Assembly: GCA_030592635.1 (NCBI GenBank)
Contig: JAUVIS010000009.1
Coordinates: 1-34,076, forward strand
DNA from: Candidatus Fermentibacteraceae bacterium
GTDB taxonomy: Bacteria; Fermentibacterota; Fermentibacteria; Fermentibacterales; JCC-6
DNA: 34,076 nt
Direction of reading: 5' to 3'
Shown here in pieces: positions 22,279 to 31,439 of this stretch (position 1 is its first letter; the number at the start of each line of letters is the position of its first letter). The translations under genes and the position numbers were made by a program. The notes under the pieces were generated by a model that did no database searches, was not told the DNA's origin, and worked only from the letters and a program-made list of their open reading frames with translations.

Positions 22279-23288
22279 AGCCTGTGCCGACCCTTGAGTG
22301 GCGGATTGATCACCTGAAACTTCTGGATCAGAGACAGCTTCCGGCAGAAGAGGTCTATATTGATTGCAGGTCAACTGCCGAACTTGCTTCCGCGATAAAG
22401 ACTCTCGCTGTAAGAGGGGCTCCCGCTATCGGCATAGCAGCTGCGTATGGCGCTGTTATTGCCGCCGTGGAAACCCCTGAATCCACTAATTTCTTCAAAG
22501 ACTGCGGCGATTTGCTTGATGTACTTGCTTCTACAAGACCCACCGCTGTAAATCTGTTCCATTGTCTGGATATTCAGAGGGAAATCCTTTTTTCATCATC
22601 GTCAAAGGCCATAGCTGCAGATCGACTTTTAAGCAGCGCTCACAGGCTTTTCGAAGAAGACCTGGAAGCGAGCAGGGTCATGGGGCGTTTTGGCGCGGAT
22701 CTGCTGCCTGACGGCTGCACGGTGCTTACCCACTGCAATGCCGGAGGTCTGGCAACCGCGGGTCTTGGTACGGCGCTGGCAGTGATCTACGAAGCGCACG
22801 CCAGGGGAATTCTCTCAAATGTTTATGCAGATGAGACAAGACCGCTCCTCCAGGGGGCCAGGCTTACTTCCTGGGAGTTGCAGAAAGCAGGGATACCGGT
22901 GAAGGTTCTTCCGGACTCCGCCGCGGCTTCTCTGCTCAGGGGTGGAACTGTTGACGCAGTGATTACCGGTGCCGACAGAGTGGCTGTGAACGGTGATTCC
23001 GCCAACAAGATAGGAACTTACCCTCTTGCTCTGGCCGCCTTTGAAGCTGGAGTTCCATTTTATATTGTGGCTCCGGTTTCCACATTTGATCGCGGGTCAC
23101 CGGATGGAGCGCATATTGAGATTGAGGAAAGAGGAAGGGAGGAACTCGCTGTGATGGCCGGCCGGCAGATCCTTCCGGATGGTGTGGAAGTTTACAACCC
23201 GGCTTTTGATGTTACTCCCGTCAAGTTAATAACTTCCATTATCTGTGAAAAGGGAGTTATTTCAGCTCCGGATCAAATTGAATGGTGA
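22275..23288 (+). CDS. mtnA: S-methyl-5-thioribose-1-phosphate isomerase
   Basis: Aldose-ketose isomerase of the methionine salvage pathway, in the same superfamily as eIF2B and ribose-1,5-bisphosphate isomerase. 337 aa. Signatures: VRGAPAIGIAAAYG, RPTAVNLF, LTHCNAGGLATAGLGTAL with the catalytic Cys, VYADETRPLLQGARLTSWEL, ITGADRVAVNGDSANKIGTY with the catalytic Asp, and FYIVAPVSTFD. Starts at GTG, which overlaps coaC by 4 nt. No other mtn genes are nearby. The enzyme could alternatively act on 5-deoxyribose-1-phosphate or be a ribose-1,5-bisphosphate isomerase, but the motif set favours MtnA. Confidence 0.92.
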   Translation: MKPVPTLEWRIDHLKLLDQRQLPAEEVYIDCRSTAELASAIKTLAVRGAPAIGIAAAYGAVIAAVETPESTNFFKDCGDLLDVLASTRPTAVNLFHCLDIQREILFSSSSKAIAADRLLSSAHRLFEEDLEASRVMGRFGADLLPDGCTVLTHCNAGGLATAGLGTALAVIYEAHARGILSNVYADETRPLLQGARLTSWELQKAGIPVKVLPDSAAASLLRGGTVDAVITGADRVAVNGDSANKIGTYPLALAAFEAGVPFYIVAPVSTFDRGSPDGAHIEIEERGREELAVMAGRQILPDGVEVYNPAFDVTPVKLITSIICEKGVISAPDQIEW

Positions 23289-23343
23289 GGTTGACACCGA
23301 TAGATGTATGCAATACTATTTCAGCACTGATTTATCAGCCCGT

Positions 23344-23372
23344 GCGCTCTGGTTGACTGTAATCCAGAGTGC
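23344..23372. promoter_or_regulatory. Inverted repeat and -35-like element upstream of dnaK
   Basis: 9-bp inverted repeat gcgctctgg/ccagagtgc (one G-T pair) with an 11-nt spacer that contains ttgact. A weak -10 (ttgaat, 18 nt downstream) and a tatatt at 23384 lie nearby. The layout resembles an operator over a promoter, but the sequence is not a CIRCE element: only gagtgc is shared, and the spacing is wrong. Confidence 0.4.
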
Positions 23373-23417
23373 CGGTTTGAATGTATATTGGCCTGTTTTC
23401 TCACTGGAGGAGTAGAT

Positions 23418-25289
23418 ATGGGAAGAACCATAGGAATCGACCTTGGAACGACGAACTCCTGCATTGCCTTCAGCGATGGCGGGCATCCCACAGTTATTCA
23501 GTCGAAGAGCGGCTCACGGGTAATGCCTTCTGTTGTTGCATTTTCCGCTAAAGGAGAGAGGCTTGTGGGTCTTGTCGCTAAAAGACAGGCCATAACAAAT
23601 CCCAAAAATACGGTGAACAGTATAAAACGGCTTATAGGCCGGCGTTACGCTGAGGTCGCAAGCCACATCAACGATGTTTCATACGAGATTGTGGAAAACA
23701 GCAACGGTGACGCCGCTGTAAGGATTATGGATCGGGTTTACACACCCCCGGAGATTTCCGCAATTATTCTGCAGCAGCTTAAGCTGACCGCAGAGGAATT
23801 TCTCGGAGAGGAAGTTACTGACGCGGTTATCACTGTTCCCGCTTATTTCAATGAAGTTCAGCGGCAGGCAACAAAAGCTGCCGGTAAAATCGCCGGTTTT
23901 ACAGTGAGAAGGGTTCTCAATGAGCCTACCGCCGCCGCGCTTGCATTTATTGAACCCGAGGGCAGGAAGAAACTTGCCGTTTATGACTTTGGAGGCGGAA
24001 CATTTGATATAAGCGTTCTTCAGGTTATTGACGGAGTCTTTGAAGTGAAGGCTACCCTCGGAGACACAAGTCTTGGCGGGGATGATCTTGATACAAAACT
24101 GGTTCAGTGGATAATGAGTGAATTCAAATCCGAAACAGGCATAGACCTCACAAGAGACAATATTGCTCCACAGAGGGTCAGGGAGGCTGCGGAACGGGCG
24201 AAATGTGAGCTTTCCATGACTCAGGAAACTGACATCAATCTGCCGTTCATCGCTACAGGAGAATCCGGTCCGGTTCATCTGGAGATCACAATCACCAGAA
24301 AGCTTTTCGAGGAACTTGCCGGTGATTTGATTAAGAGGACGATTCCACTCTGCAGGGACGCAGTTGAAGACGCGGGGATGAAGATAGAGGAACTTGACCA
24401 TGTCGTGCTGGTGGGTGGATCCACTCGAATCCCCATGGTTCAGAAACTGGTGGAAGAGTTTTTCGGCAGGAAACCTGCCCAGTCGGTAAATCCCGATGAA
24501 GTTGTGGCTCTGGGTGCGGCTATTGAAAGTTCCGTTCTTGCCGGGCACAGGAAAGATCTGGTTCTGATTGATGTGACTCCACTTACCCTTGGCGTGGAAA
24601 CTCTGGGCGGTGTCTTGGCACCAATTATTCGAAGAAACAGTCCTATTCCGACTAGGAACAGCAGAATCTTTACAACAGCCAGCGATAATCAGTCAGTTGT
24701 AGGAGTGCATGTGGCTCAGGGCGAGAGAGAAATTATTGATGGCAACAGGAGTCTCGGAACTTTTGAACTACGCGGGCTTGGTGCCGCCAAGCGCGGAGAA
24801 CCTCGTATAGAGGTTGTATTTGAAATAGACGCCAGTGGAATTCTCAATGTCTCCGCGAGGGATACAAACACCGGACAGGAGCAGAGCATTAAGGTTAATC
24901 CCAGCGGCGGTCTCAGCGGGGCAGACATTGAAAGGCTTCGCAGAGAAGCCTCAGCCAACGCTGAAGCGGACAAGATCAGAATGAAGCTTGTGAGTCTCAG
25001 GAACGAAGCTGATGAAGTTATTTACAGAGCTTCAAAGTCTCTCAAGGTTGCCCGTGAGGAACTGGATAAAGAATCCTGGGAAGAGCTTGATAAAGAAGCG
25101 AAGAAACTTAAAACTCTGCGGGATACCGACGATTCTCTTGCTCTGGCAAAATCCATTAATGAGGTACGCCAGCTTAACAGTTCCGTCTCCAGGCTTGTTG
25201 AGGTTTTTGAATCGGATGAAGAGAACGCCACATCGGAGTTCCTTGAATCAATTACTAAATCGGATGACGAGGCGAAGCTGCCGGAGTAG
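23418..25289 (+). CDS. dnaK: Hsp70 chaperone DnaK
   Basis: ATP-dependent cytoplasmic chaperone, 623 aa. The start is set at ATG 23418 (ggaggag 6 nt upstream), not the track's 23388. The N-terminal ATPase domain has [59 protein letters not shown] and [11 protein letters not shown]. The interdomain linker region is [19 protein letters not shown]. The substrate-binding domain carries NSPIPT and the helical lid. The C-terminal tail is short and acidic (DDEAKLPE), and the usual glycine-rich spacer is missing. grpE and hrcA are not adjacent; dnaJ follows after 66 nt. Confidence 0.97.
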   Translation: MGRTIGIDLGTTNSCIAFSDGGHPTVIQSKSGSRVMPSVVAFSAKGERLVGLVAKRQAITNPKNTVNSIKRLIGRRYAEVASHINDVSYEIVENSNGDAAVRIMDRVYTPPEISAIILQQLKLTAEEFLGEEVTDAVITVPAYFNEVQRQATKAAGKIAGFTVRRVLNEPTAAALAFIEPEGRKKLAVYDFGGGTFDISVLQVIDGVFEVKATLGDTSLGGDDLDTKLVQWIMSEFKSETGIDLTRDNIAPQRVREAAERAKCELSMTQETDINLPFIATGESGPVHLEITITRKLFEELAGDLIKRTIPLCRDAVEDAGMKIEELDHVVLVGGSTRIPMVQKLVEEFFGRKPAQSVNPDEVVALGAAIESSVLAGHRKDLVLIDVTPLTLGVETLGGVLAPIIRRNSPIPTRNSRIFTTASDNQSVVGVHVAQGEREIIDGNRSLGTFELRGLGAAKRGEPRIEVVFEIDASGILNVSARDTNTGQEQSIKVNPSGGLSGADIERLRREASANAEADKIRMKLVSLRNEADEVIYRASKSLKVAREELDKESWEELDKEAKKLKTLRDTDDSLALAKSINEVRQLNSSVSRLVEVFESDEENATSEFLESITKSDDEAKLPE

Positions 25290-25318
25290 ACGCCATGGAA
25301 TCGTGAGACAGAGAGTTT

Positions 25319-25348
25319 TTGTTATTTCAGGCCTCCAATTATTATATT
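25319..25348 (+). promoter_or_regulatory. Candidate promoter producing leaderless dnaJ mRNA
   Basis: ttgtta (4/6) and tatatt (5/6) with an 18-nt spacer. The -10 ends 7 nt before the dnaJ ATG, so transcription would start at or within a base or two of the A of ATG. No Shine-Dalgarno precedes this ATG, which fits a leaderless transcript. Confidence 0.45.
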
Positions 25349-25355
25349 TTGCGCT

Positions 25356-26444
25356 ATGAATCCATATGAAGTATTAGGCGTGGATCGAAGCGCGTCCGCC
25401 GAAGATATCAAAAAGGCCTATCGCACAGCTGCGATGAAGAATCATCCGGATCGTAACCCCGGTGATCACCAGGCAGAAGAGCGCTTCAAAAAAGTTGCAA
25501 GGGCGTACGAGGTACTCAGCGATCCTTCCAGAAGGGGCGCTTACGACCGTTATGGAACCACAGAGAATCCGCGGGCATCCGGCGGAGCGGGAGGGATGCA
25601 CGACATCTTCAGCGGTTTCGGGCTGGATGACGCTCTGCGGGCATTCATGGAGAACTTCGGTTTTTCCGCTGGAGGATCCGGTTCAAGAGTTGTTCAGGGC
25701 GAGGATGCTACAGTTAGAGTAAACCTTGATCTCGAAGAAGCGGCACTTGGCGGCCGCCGGGAGATCGAGGTTGAAAGAAATGTATCCTGCGGTGAATGTG
25801 CGGGAACCGGTGCGGATAAAGCCTCCGGCTCAGAGAGCTGCCGGCACTGTAACGGTCTGGGGAAGATATCCTCAATCAGAAATACACTGCTGGGCAGTTT
25901 TCGTACGGTAAATCAGTGCCCTGTATGCAGAGGCAGGGGAAGCATTCCTAAAAAACTGTGTGACAACTGTCGGGGCAGAGGATTTGAAAAAAAGAAATCT
26001 ACTATTGTTGTGGATCTTCCCGCGGGTCTTTCGAAGGGGCACTACATCAGACTCAGAGGTCAGGGACACCATCCCGGTCAGGGTGGAGTTCCCGGCGATC
26101 TCAAACTTCTGGTTAACAACATAGACTACGGCCCGTTTACTCGTGAGGAGGACGATCTGGTTTACCCGCTGACAATTTCTTACCCACAGGCAGTTCTTGG
26201 CGGAGAATTTACAGTACCGTTACCGGATGGTGATTCAGTTAATATCAAGGTGAGCAGTGGAACCAGAGCGGGTACCCGGTTCAAGCAGAAGCACCATGGA
26301 ATGGGCAGACTGAACAGACGGGGCAGAGGTGACCTGCTGGTGGAGATTGATATTCATGTACCGGGTAAAGTGAAACGGAGCGAGAGGGAGCTTCTCAGGA
26401 AACTTGAGGAATCACCCTCATTTATAATCAAGAAAAAGCAGTGA
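25356..26444 (+). CDS. dnaJ: Hsp40 co-chaperone DnaJ
   Basis: Type I J-protein that delivers substrates to DnaK and stimulates its ATPase. 362 aa. J domain at residues 1-65 with HPD at 30-32; a Gly/Phe region ([16 protein letters not shown]); the zinc-finger domain with four CxxCxGxG-type motifs ([36 protein letters not shown]); then the two beta-barrel substrate domains ([29 protein letters not shown]). All motifs look intact. No ribosome-binding site is visible upstream. The stop overlaps the mutS2 start. Confidence 0.96.
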   Translation: MNPYEVLGVDRSASAEDIKKAYRTAAMKNHPDRNPGDHQAEERFKKVARAYEVLSDPSRRGAYDRYGTTENPRASGGAGGMHDIFSGFGLDDALRAFMENFGFSAGGSGSRVVQGEDATVRVNLDLEEAALGGRREIEVERNVSCGECAGTGADKASGSESCRHCNGLGKISSIRNTLLGSFRTVNQCPVCRGRGSIPKKLCDNCRGRGFEKKKSTIVVDLPAGLSKGHYIRLRGQGHHPGQGGVPGDLKLLVNNIDYGPFTREEDDLVYPLTISYPQAVLGGEFTVPLPDGDSVNIKVSSGTRAGTRFKQKHHGMGRLNRRGRGDLLVEIDIHVPGKVKRSERELLRKLEESPSFIIKKKQ

Positions 26445-28759
26445 TGGATCATTTTCTGCAACGACTTGAATTTCATAGAATTCTTGAAATTGTTCAGGAT
26501 TATGCCGGCAGTCAGGCGGGAAAAAAGCTTGTTTCAGGGCTGCTGCCGGCAACAGACAGAGACGGCGCCCGGATTCTTGAAAATGAGACCCTTCATGCTT
26601 CTCAGCTTGTAAGTGTTGGAATTGAACCTCCGGTTTCAAACCTGCAGGGTATTATCGGGGCCGTGGAAGCCATTGGCCGCGGGGCAATCGCACTTGAGCC
26701 ATTTCATCTGCGAAGTGCCGGTGAGGCACTCAGCGATATGAAGGCATTTTCAGAAAGGGTAACAAATTCTCCTGATTCGGCGGCAGGTATTCTTGATACT
26801 CCAATCTCTGAGATTCCTCTGCTTGATGATCTTTCCAGGATGCTTTTACGCATAACAACAGCAGACGGCGAGCTGACTCCAGACGCGTCTCCCGAGCTGA
26901 AACGGATATCCAGGAGAATAAAGTCTCTTCGTTCCTCACTTTCAGCCAGACTGTCAGCCATCTCATCCCGACTGGTTGGGATTGGAGTTCTCAGAGATTC
27001 TCCTCCCTCAATAAGGGCGGGAAGATATGTTCTTCCTGTAGCCTCGGGGAAAAGAGGATCCGTGAAGGGCTTGATTCATGACAGGTCTGAAAGCGGCGCC
27101 ACTCTGTTTATAGAACCGGCGGAACTTGTGGAAGGCGGGAATGAGCTTCAGGAAGCCCTTCTTGACCTTCAGCAGGAGCGCAGACGGATCCTTCGGGAAG
27201 CTACTGCGGCTCTCAGAGAGAAGCTTGACGACATAGAGAATGGAATTTCAATTCTGAGCGGTCTTGATTTTGTCTTCGCGAGAGCACGATATCACATCAG
27301 GGAAGACACGGCATTCCCGGAAGAAGGTCAGCTGGATCTGAGGGAACTGGCACACCCTCTTCTTCCTTCGGACACAGTGGTAAAGAGCAGAGTACAACTT
27401 ACCGGAGACTGGCGTGTCCTTGTGATCAGCGGACCAAATGCAGGCGGCAAGAGTGTGCTTCTGAAGGCTTTATCACTCGCCTCAATTTGCGGTAGAAGCG
27501 GCCTTGGCGTTCACGCCAGCGCTGCGTCATCCATACCGTTTTTCAGCAGAGTCATGGTTTCCATGGGAGATAACCAGTCAATCGCCATGCACTTGAGTAC
27601 ATACTCCGCCAGACTTTCAGAGCAGAGAGATATACTGCTTAACGGAGATTCCGAGACGCTTGCGATTATTGATGAACCGGCAGCGGGAACCGATCCGGTT
27701 ACCGGCGCGGCTCTGGCCGCGGTCTTTCTGGAAGAGCTGGCAGACTCAGGAGTTAGAACCGTCGTCAGTACTCACATGGGGCAGTTGAAGCTTCTGGCAG
27801 GGGAAAAACCGGGGTTTCACAACGCCTCCATGTCGTTCAATCCGGAGACTCTAACCCCAGGCTTTAAATTCATCGCGGATATTCCAGGGGCATCCTGTAC
27901 TCTTGAAGCAGCGGCCATAGCCGGTTTTCCCGCTGATATGCTGGAAAAAGCCTCTGATCTTGCAGGAGACTCTTTCAGTCTCGACAGCCTGGTTGTCAGC
28001 CTGAGGGATCTGGAGGAAACCCGCCAGAAGGAGCTCTATCGTCTCACTGAAGACCGGAAACATGCCAGTAAGAGCAGAAAATACCTTGAAAAGCAGCTGA
28101 AAGAGACCAGAGTAAACCTGGAAAAGAAGATGGAAGCGGTTGATAAAGAAAAGACCAGGGCGATAAAAAGTATTCAATCAAAAGCGGATTCTCTCATGGT
28201 TTCAATAGCCAATTCCCCCACAGCAGGTGAGAGGCGGGACGCAAGGAAGAAACTCAGCGAAATGGCCGCGCGGGAAACACCGGCAGATAAATCCGTAAAG
28301 CAAAAACCATCTTCCAGCGAAACAGCCTCCTCCATCCAGCAGGGCGATTATGTTCAGATTGAGGGATGGTCTGTTTCCGGTATTGTAGAGAAGGCGGGTC
28401 GTTCCAGTGCCATGATAAGAATTGGCTCAATTCTTGTTAAGAAGAAATTAACCCGGTTAACAAAACTCGCTCCGCCGGAAAAAAAACAGGATGCTTCATC
28501 GGAGTACCAGGCTATTGAAGAGAACCCCGAGGCCAACCTTCTGGGGATGACGGTTGACGAAGCCATTGCTGAGCTTGATATAAAGCTTGATAACTGTATC
28601 GCCATCGGCCTGAAAAGAATCAGAGTTGTGCATGGAAAAGGGCGGCTGATGCAGGGGGTTACTGAATGGCTCAGGCGGGATAAAAGGCTGAAAAGCGTAT
28701 CCATTGCTTCGCCGGAGGAGGGTGGCACCGGAGCGTCCATCGTAATACTCAGGGGGTAA
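26441..28759 (+). CDS. mutS2: Endonuclease MutS2-like ATPase
   Basis: MutS2-family ATPase of 772 aa, involved in recombination control or rescue of collided ribosomes depending on species. It lacks the MutS mismatch-recognition N-terminus and has core/lever helices, Walker [17 protein letters not shown], Walker [14 protein letters not shown], a long coiled coil (~510-600) and a C-terminal Smr-like domain (~700-771). The Smr signatures are weak: [10 protein letters not shown] stands where LDLRG is usual, and HGKGRLMQ where HGKGTGxLR is usual. The start is GTG 26441 (4-nt overlap with dnaJ) or ATG 26444 (1-nt overlap); both fit coupled translation. It is 6 nt upstream of dnaG. Confidence 0.92.
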   Translation: MMDHFLQRLEFHRILEIVQDYAGSQAGKKLVSGLLPATDRDGARILENETLHASQLVSVGIEPPVSNLQGIIGAVEAIGRGAIALEPFHLRSAGEALSDMKAFSERVTNSPDSAAGILDTPISEIPLLDDLSRMLLRITTADGELTPDASPELKRISRRIKSLRSSLSARLSAISSRLVGIGVLRDSPPSIRAGRYVLPVASGKRGSVKGLIHDRSESGATLFIEPAELVEGGNELQEALLDLQQERRRILREATAALREKLDDIENGISILSGLDFVFARARYHIREDTAFPEEGQLDLRELAHPLLPSDTVVKSRVQLTGDWRVLVISGPNAGGKSVLLKALSLASICGRSGLGVHASAASSIPFFSRVMVSMGDNQSIAMHLSTYSARLSEQRDILLNGDSETLAIIDEPAAGTDPVTGAALAAVFLEELADSGVRTVVSTHMGQLKLLAGEKPGFHNASMSFNPETLTPGFKFIADIPGASCTLEAAAIAGFPADMLEKASDLAGDSFSLDSLVVSLRDLEETRQKELYRLTEDRKHASKSRKYLEKQLKETRVNLEKKMEAVDKEKTRAIKSIQSKADSLMVSIANSPTAGERRDARKKLSEMAARETPADKSVKQKPSSSETASSIQQGDYVQIEGWSVSGIVEKAGRSSAMIRIGSILVKKKLTRLTKLAPPEKKQDASSEYQAIEENPEANLLGMTVDEAIAELDIKLDNCIAIGLKRIRVVHGKGRLMQGVTEWLRRDKRLKSVSIASPEEGGTGASIVILRG

Positions 28760-28765
28760 TTCACA

Positions 28766-30469
28766 GTGGCATTTAATCCAATTGATGTAGAGATGGTGAA
28801 GGACTCCGCGGATATACTCTCAACAATTCAAAAGTATGTGGAGCTGAAGCGGTCAGGCAGCTCCTGGAAAGGTCTCTGCCCGTTTCACAGAGAGAAAACC
28901 CCCAGCTTTTTCGTTTTTCCCGCAAGAGGCACATGGAAGTGCTTCGGGTGCGACAAGGGCGGCGATATAATCAGCTTCCTTATGGAGCACAGAAATCTCA
29001 CTTTTCTTGAAGTTATTGAGGAACTGGCGGAAGAGAACGGCATTACCATTGAACGATCCGGAACCGGAACGGTATCCGCGGGAATTTCCAGAGGGTTGTA
29101 TGAAGTAGTCGCTGAAGCTCAGGAATTCTACAGGAACTGCTTCCGCGAACCTGCGGGAAAAAAGGCAAGGGAATACCTGAGACAGAGAGAGATTGACGAT
29201 AACGCTCTTGATATAGGTATCGGATACGCACCGGGCGGGAATTCTCTAATTGCACACCTCCGCAGCCGAAACTATTCAGTCTCGGTAATGAGTGAAGCCG
29301 GGCTTGTTATCTCTGACAGAGGTGACCCCTACGACCGATTCAGAAATCGGCTGACATTTCCAATCCGCGACAGAAGGGGGAGAGTCGTATCCTTTGGAGC
29401 CCGGGGCTTCGGTGATGCGGAACCCAAGTATCTTAACGGGCCCGAGACATCCATTTACCGAAAGGGATCATTTCTTTACGGTTACAGTTCCGCTCAGAAG
29501 GGTGCCAGGGAATCGGATATGGCAATCCTCGTAGAGGGTTACTTTGATCACGCCAGGTTGCTTTCCATTGGTTTTACCGGAACCGTCGCGACCTGCGGTA
29601 CGGCTCTTACCGAAAAACAGGCCAGAAATCTGAAGGGCATGTCTGACAACATATACATCTGTTACGATGGCGATTCCGCAGGCAGTAAAGCAGCAGTTAA
29701 AGCCGCTGAGACCCTTCTTGCGCAGGGTGCATATCCCCTTATTGTGGAATTGCCCGGAGGCATGGATCCGGACGATTTCATCAGAGAGAAGGGAAAGGAA
29801 GCTTTCGAACAGCATATAACCTCAGCCCTTGATCCCGTATCATTCTGCATTTCACTTCTGGGAGGGAAAATACCTGACGGACCCGGAAGAATAAAAGCGA
29901 CCAGTCGACTCCTTGAAGTGGTCGCGTCATCTTCCAATCCGCTGGTAGAGGAAGATCTTCAAAGGAAAGTCGAGAGGTTCACCGGGTTTTCCAGAACTGC
30001 TCTTGCAAAGTCAAGGGGGGCAATCAGAGATTCAAAAATGCCGTCAGCGCACAGGGGCAGAAGATCGAAGGGAAAGATGGGAAGCGGTGACAGAGGTATT
30101 CTCAGGGCAGTAACAGCGGGTGGTCTTCTTGACAGGGAACTGATCGAATTTCTAAGAGATGAAGATATGACATCAGAACAGGCTGTGGCAATTCTCACTG
30201 TTTTCAGAAAACAGATAGACCAGGGCTACTCAACTCTTGCTTTCGGAGAAATTCCCGAAGAAATTGTCGTTGATTGCGCGGATATTGTGGGTGTTCTTGA
30301 ATCTGTCACATCCCGGGAGATAAGTTTGCTGAAAATGAATATTGAAAGAAAGCGGAGAGAAATACCAAGGCGCAGAGAGCTGCGCAGAGGGCTTTCCAGC
30401 GCTGATCCCGAGGAGAAGGCAATGACTCTTGAAGAGCTTGCCGACGGTGGTGCAGTACATGAACGGTAG
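28766..30469 (+). CDS. dnaG: DNA primase DnaG
   Basis: RNA primer synthesis at replication forks. 567 aa. The N-terminal zinc-binding domain has CPFHREKTPSFFV and WKCFGCDKGGD (CHC2 type). The catalytic core has YLNGPETSIYRKGSFLYG, and the Toprim domain has AILVEGYFDHARL, CYDGDSAGSKAA and GMDPDDFIREKG. The C-terminal helicase-interaction region is rather short and poorly conserved. The start is GTG 28766 with agggggt upstream, lying over the mutS2 stop. Followed by the sigma factor gene, as in the dnaG-rpoD part of the macromolecular synthesis operon. Confidence 0.96.
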   Translation: MAFNPIDVEMVKDSADILSTIQKYVELKRSGSSWKGLCPFHREKTPSFFVFPARGTWKCFGCDKGGDIISFLMEHRNLTFLEVIEELAEENGITIERSGTGTVSAGISRGLYEVVAEAQEFYRNCFREPAGKKAREYLRQREIDDNALDIGIGYAPGGNSLIAHLRSRNYSVSVMSEAGLVISDRGDPYDRFRNRLTFPIRDRRGRVVSFGARGFGDAEPKYLNGPETSIYRKGSFLYGYSSAQKGARESDMAILVEGYFDHARLLSIGFTGTVATCGTALTEKQARNLKGMSDNIYICYDGDSAGSKAAVKAAETLLAQGAYPLIVELPGGMDPDDFIREKGKEAFEQHITSALDPVSFCISLLGGKIPDGPGRIKATSRLLEVVASSSNPLVEEDLQRKVERFTGFSRTALAKSRGAIRDSKMPSAHRGRRSKGKMGSGDRGILRAVTAGGLLDRELIEFLRDEDMTSEQAVAILTVFRKQIDQGYSTLAFGEIPEEIVVDCADIVGVLESVTSREISLLKMNIERKRREIPRRRELRRGLSSADPEEKAMTLEELADGGAVHER

Positions 30470-31439
30470 AAGACCGGTAGCCCTCGATACCGGAAGAAGT
30501 TTTCATTCTGTGGTTGATTCCACTGAAGTTTCCAACAGAGAGAGAAGAATTCAGCTTGCGGAAACTATTAATGGAACAAGACTGAAGCTTCTGAACCTGC
30601 TGAATCTGTCCGTGGATCCGGTGGAGAAACGCGACTGGACCCTGATGCAGAAGATAATCCATGAGGAGCTTCCCAAAGTTGCGAGTCCTGACGCAAGGGT
30701 CGAAGCAGGCAGGTGTATTGACCTGCTTCTGGATGCCGAGGCGGAACTGGTAGAGGGTAACCTCCGTCTCGTACTTATGGTTGTAAGGCGGTATGCCAGG
30801 GGTATTACGGGCGCTCTGGAGGAGATGGATTTTGTGCAGGAGGGGTGCGAGGGGCTTCTTGACGCAGTGAGAAGATTTGACTTCTCCGGCAACGGCGGGT
30901 TTCTTACCTACGCACTGATTCGTATCAGAAAGAAAGTGCTTCTTGCGATGGAACGGCAGCACAGGCTTGTGAGAATACCGGCGCATGTGATAAGAAAAGG
31001 CAGATACCTGAAAGAAATAATTGATGACTTCGCCTCAGAGAGAGGCAGATACCCGACACCTCATGAAATTGAAATAGAGACCGGTGGAGATATGGACTGG
31101 TCTATTCTTTTAAGTCTTTCGGAAACTGTTGACTCTATCCACGATCCCGTGGGGAAAACCGGACTTTCTCTGGAAGAACAGATTGCGTCGGGTACTGAGG
31201 AGCCCGGGGAGATTTCGCTTAACGAACTGGTGGGAGATGCTCTGGAAAAACTTGATGAAAGAGCTAAATTTATTCTCGTCATGCGCTACGGCTTACTCGA
31301 TGGAGATTCACACAGGCTGGCGGACATTGCAGAGGTTCTGGGACTTTCTGTGGAAAGGACTCGACAGATTGAAAAGGCATCTATCAAGATACTACGCGAT
31401 GATTTCAGTGATTTTGATATTTCTAAATGGCTGCGGTAA
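30459..31439 (+). CDS. Divergent sigma-70-family RNA polymerase sigma factor
   Basis: 326 aa from ATG 30459, which overlaps dnaG by 11 nt; the track's TTG 30429 lacks a well-placed ribosome-binding site. Region 2 is clear: VEGNLRLVLMVVRRYARGI, DFVQEGCEGLLDAVRRFDF. Region 3 has RLVRIPAHVIRKGRYLKEI and YPTPHEIEIE. Region 4 has ALEKLDERAKFILVMRYGL and the helix-turn-helix LADIAEVLGLSVERTRQIEKASIKILRD. It sits at the rpoD position after dnaG, but region 2.3 reads FLTYALIRIRKK instead of FSTYATWWIRQA, so the promoter-melting tryptophans are absent. It could be a group 2/3 alternative factor or a strongly diverged primary factor. The 3' end overlaps the next gene. Confidence 0.88.
   Translation: MNGRRPVALDTGRSFHSVVDSTEVSNRERRIQLAETINGTRLKLLNLLNLSVDPVEKRDWTLMQKIIHEELPKVASPDARVEAGRCIDLLLDAEAELVEGNLRLVLMVVRRYARGITGALEEMDFVQEGCEGLLDAVRRFDFSGNGGFLTYALIRIRKKVLLAMERQHRLVRIPAHVIRKGRYLKEIIDDFASERGRYPTPHEIEIETGGDMDWSILLSLSETVDSIHDPVGKTGLSLEEQIASGTEEPGEISLNELVGDALEKLDERAKFILVMRYGLLDGDSHRLADIAEVLGLSVERTRQIEKASIKILRDDFSDFDISKWLR

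Noticed and set aside
23344-23372. CIRCE (HrcA operator) upstream of dnaK
   Set aside because: Only the gagtgc half-site matches; the left arm and the 9-nt spacer of CIRCE are not present.
23679-24548. 289-aa minus-strand ORF opposite dnaK
   Set aside because: A long antisense shadow of a strongly conserved gene, with no signal, domain or ribosome-binding site of its own.
30306-30986. 226-aa minus-strand ORF opposite dnaG/sigma
   Set aside because: Antisense to two clear genes, rich in His/Cys/Gln from reverse-complement codons, no recognisable domain.
31129-31368. Upstream 80 residues of the track ORF 31129-32217
   Set aside because: This part lies in an alternative frame of the sigma factor gene and shows Trp-rich, shadow-like composition. 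The binding protein's signal peptide begins only at 31369 or later.
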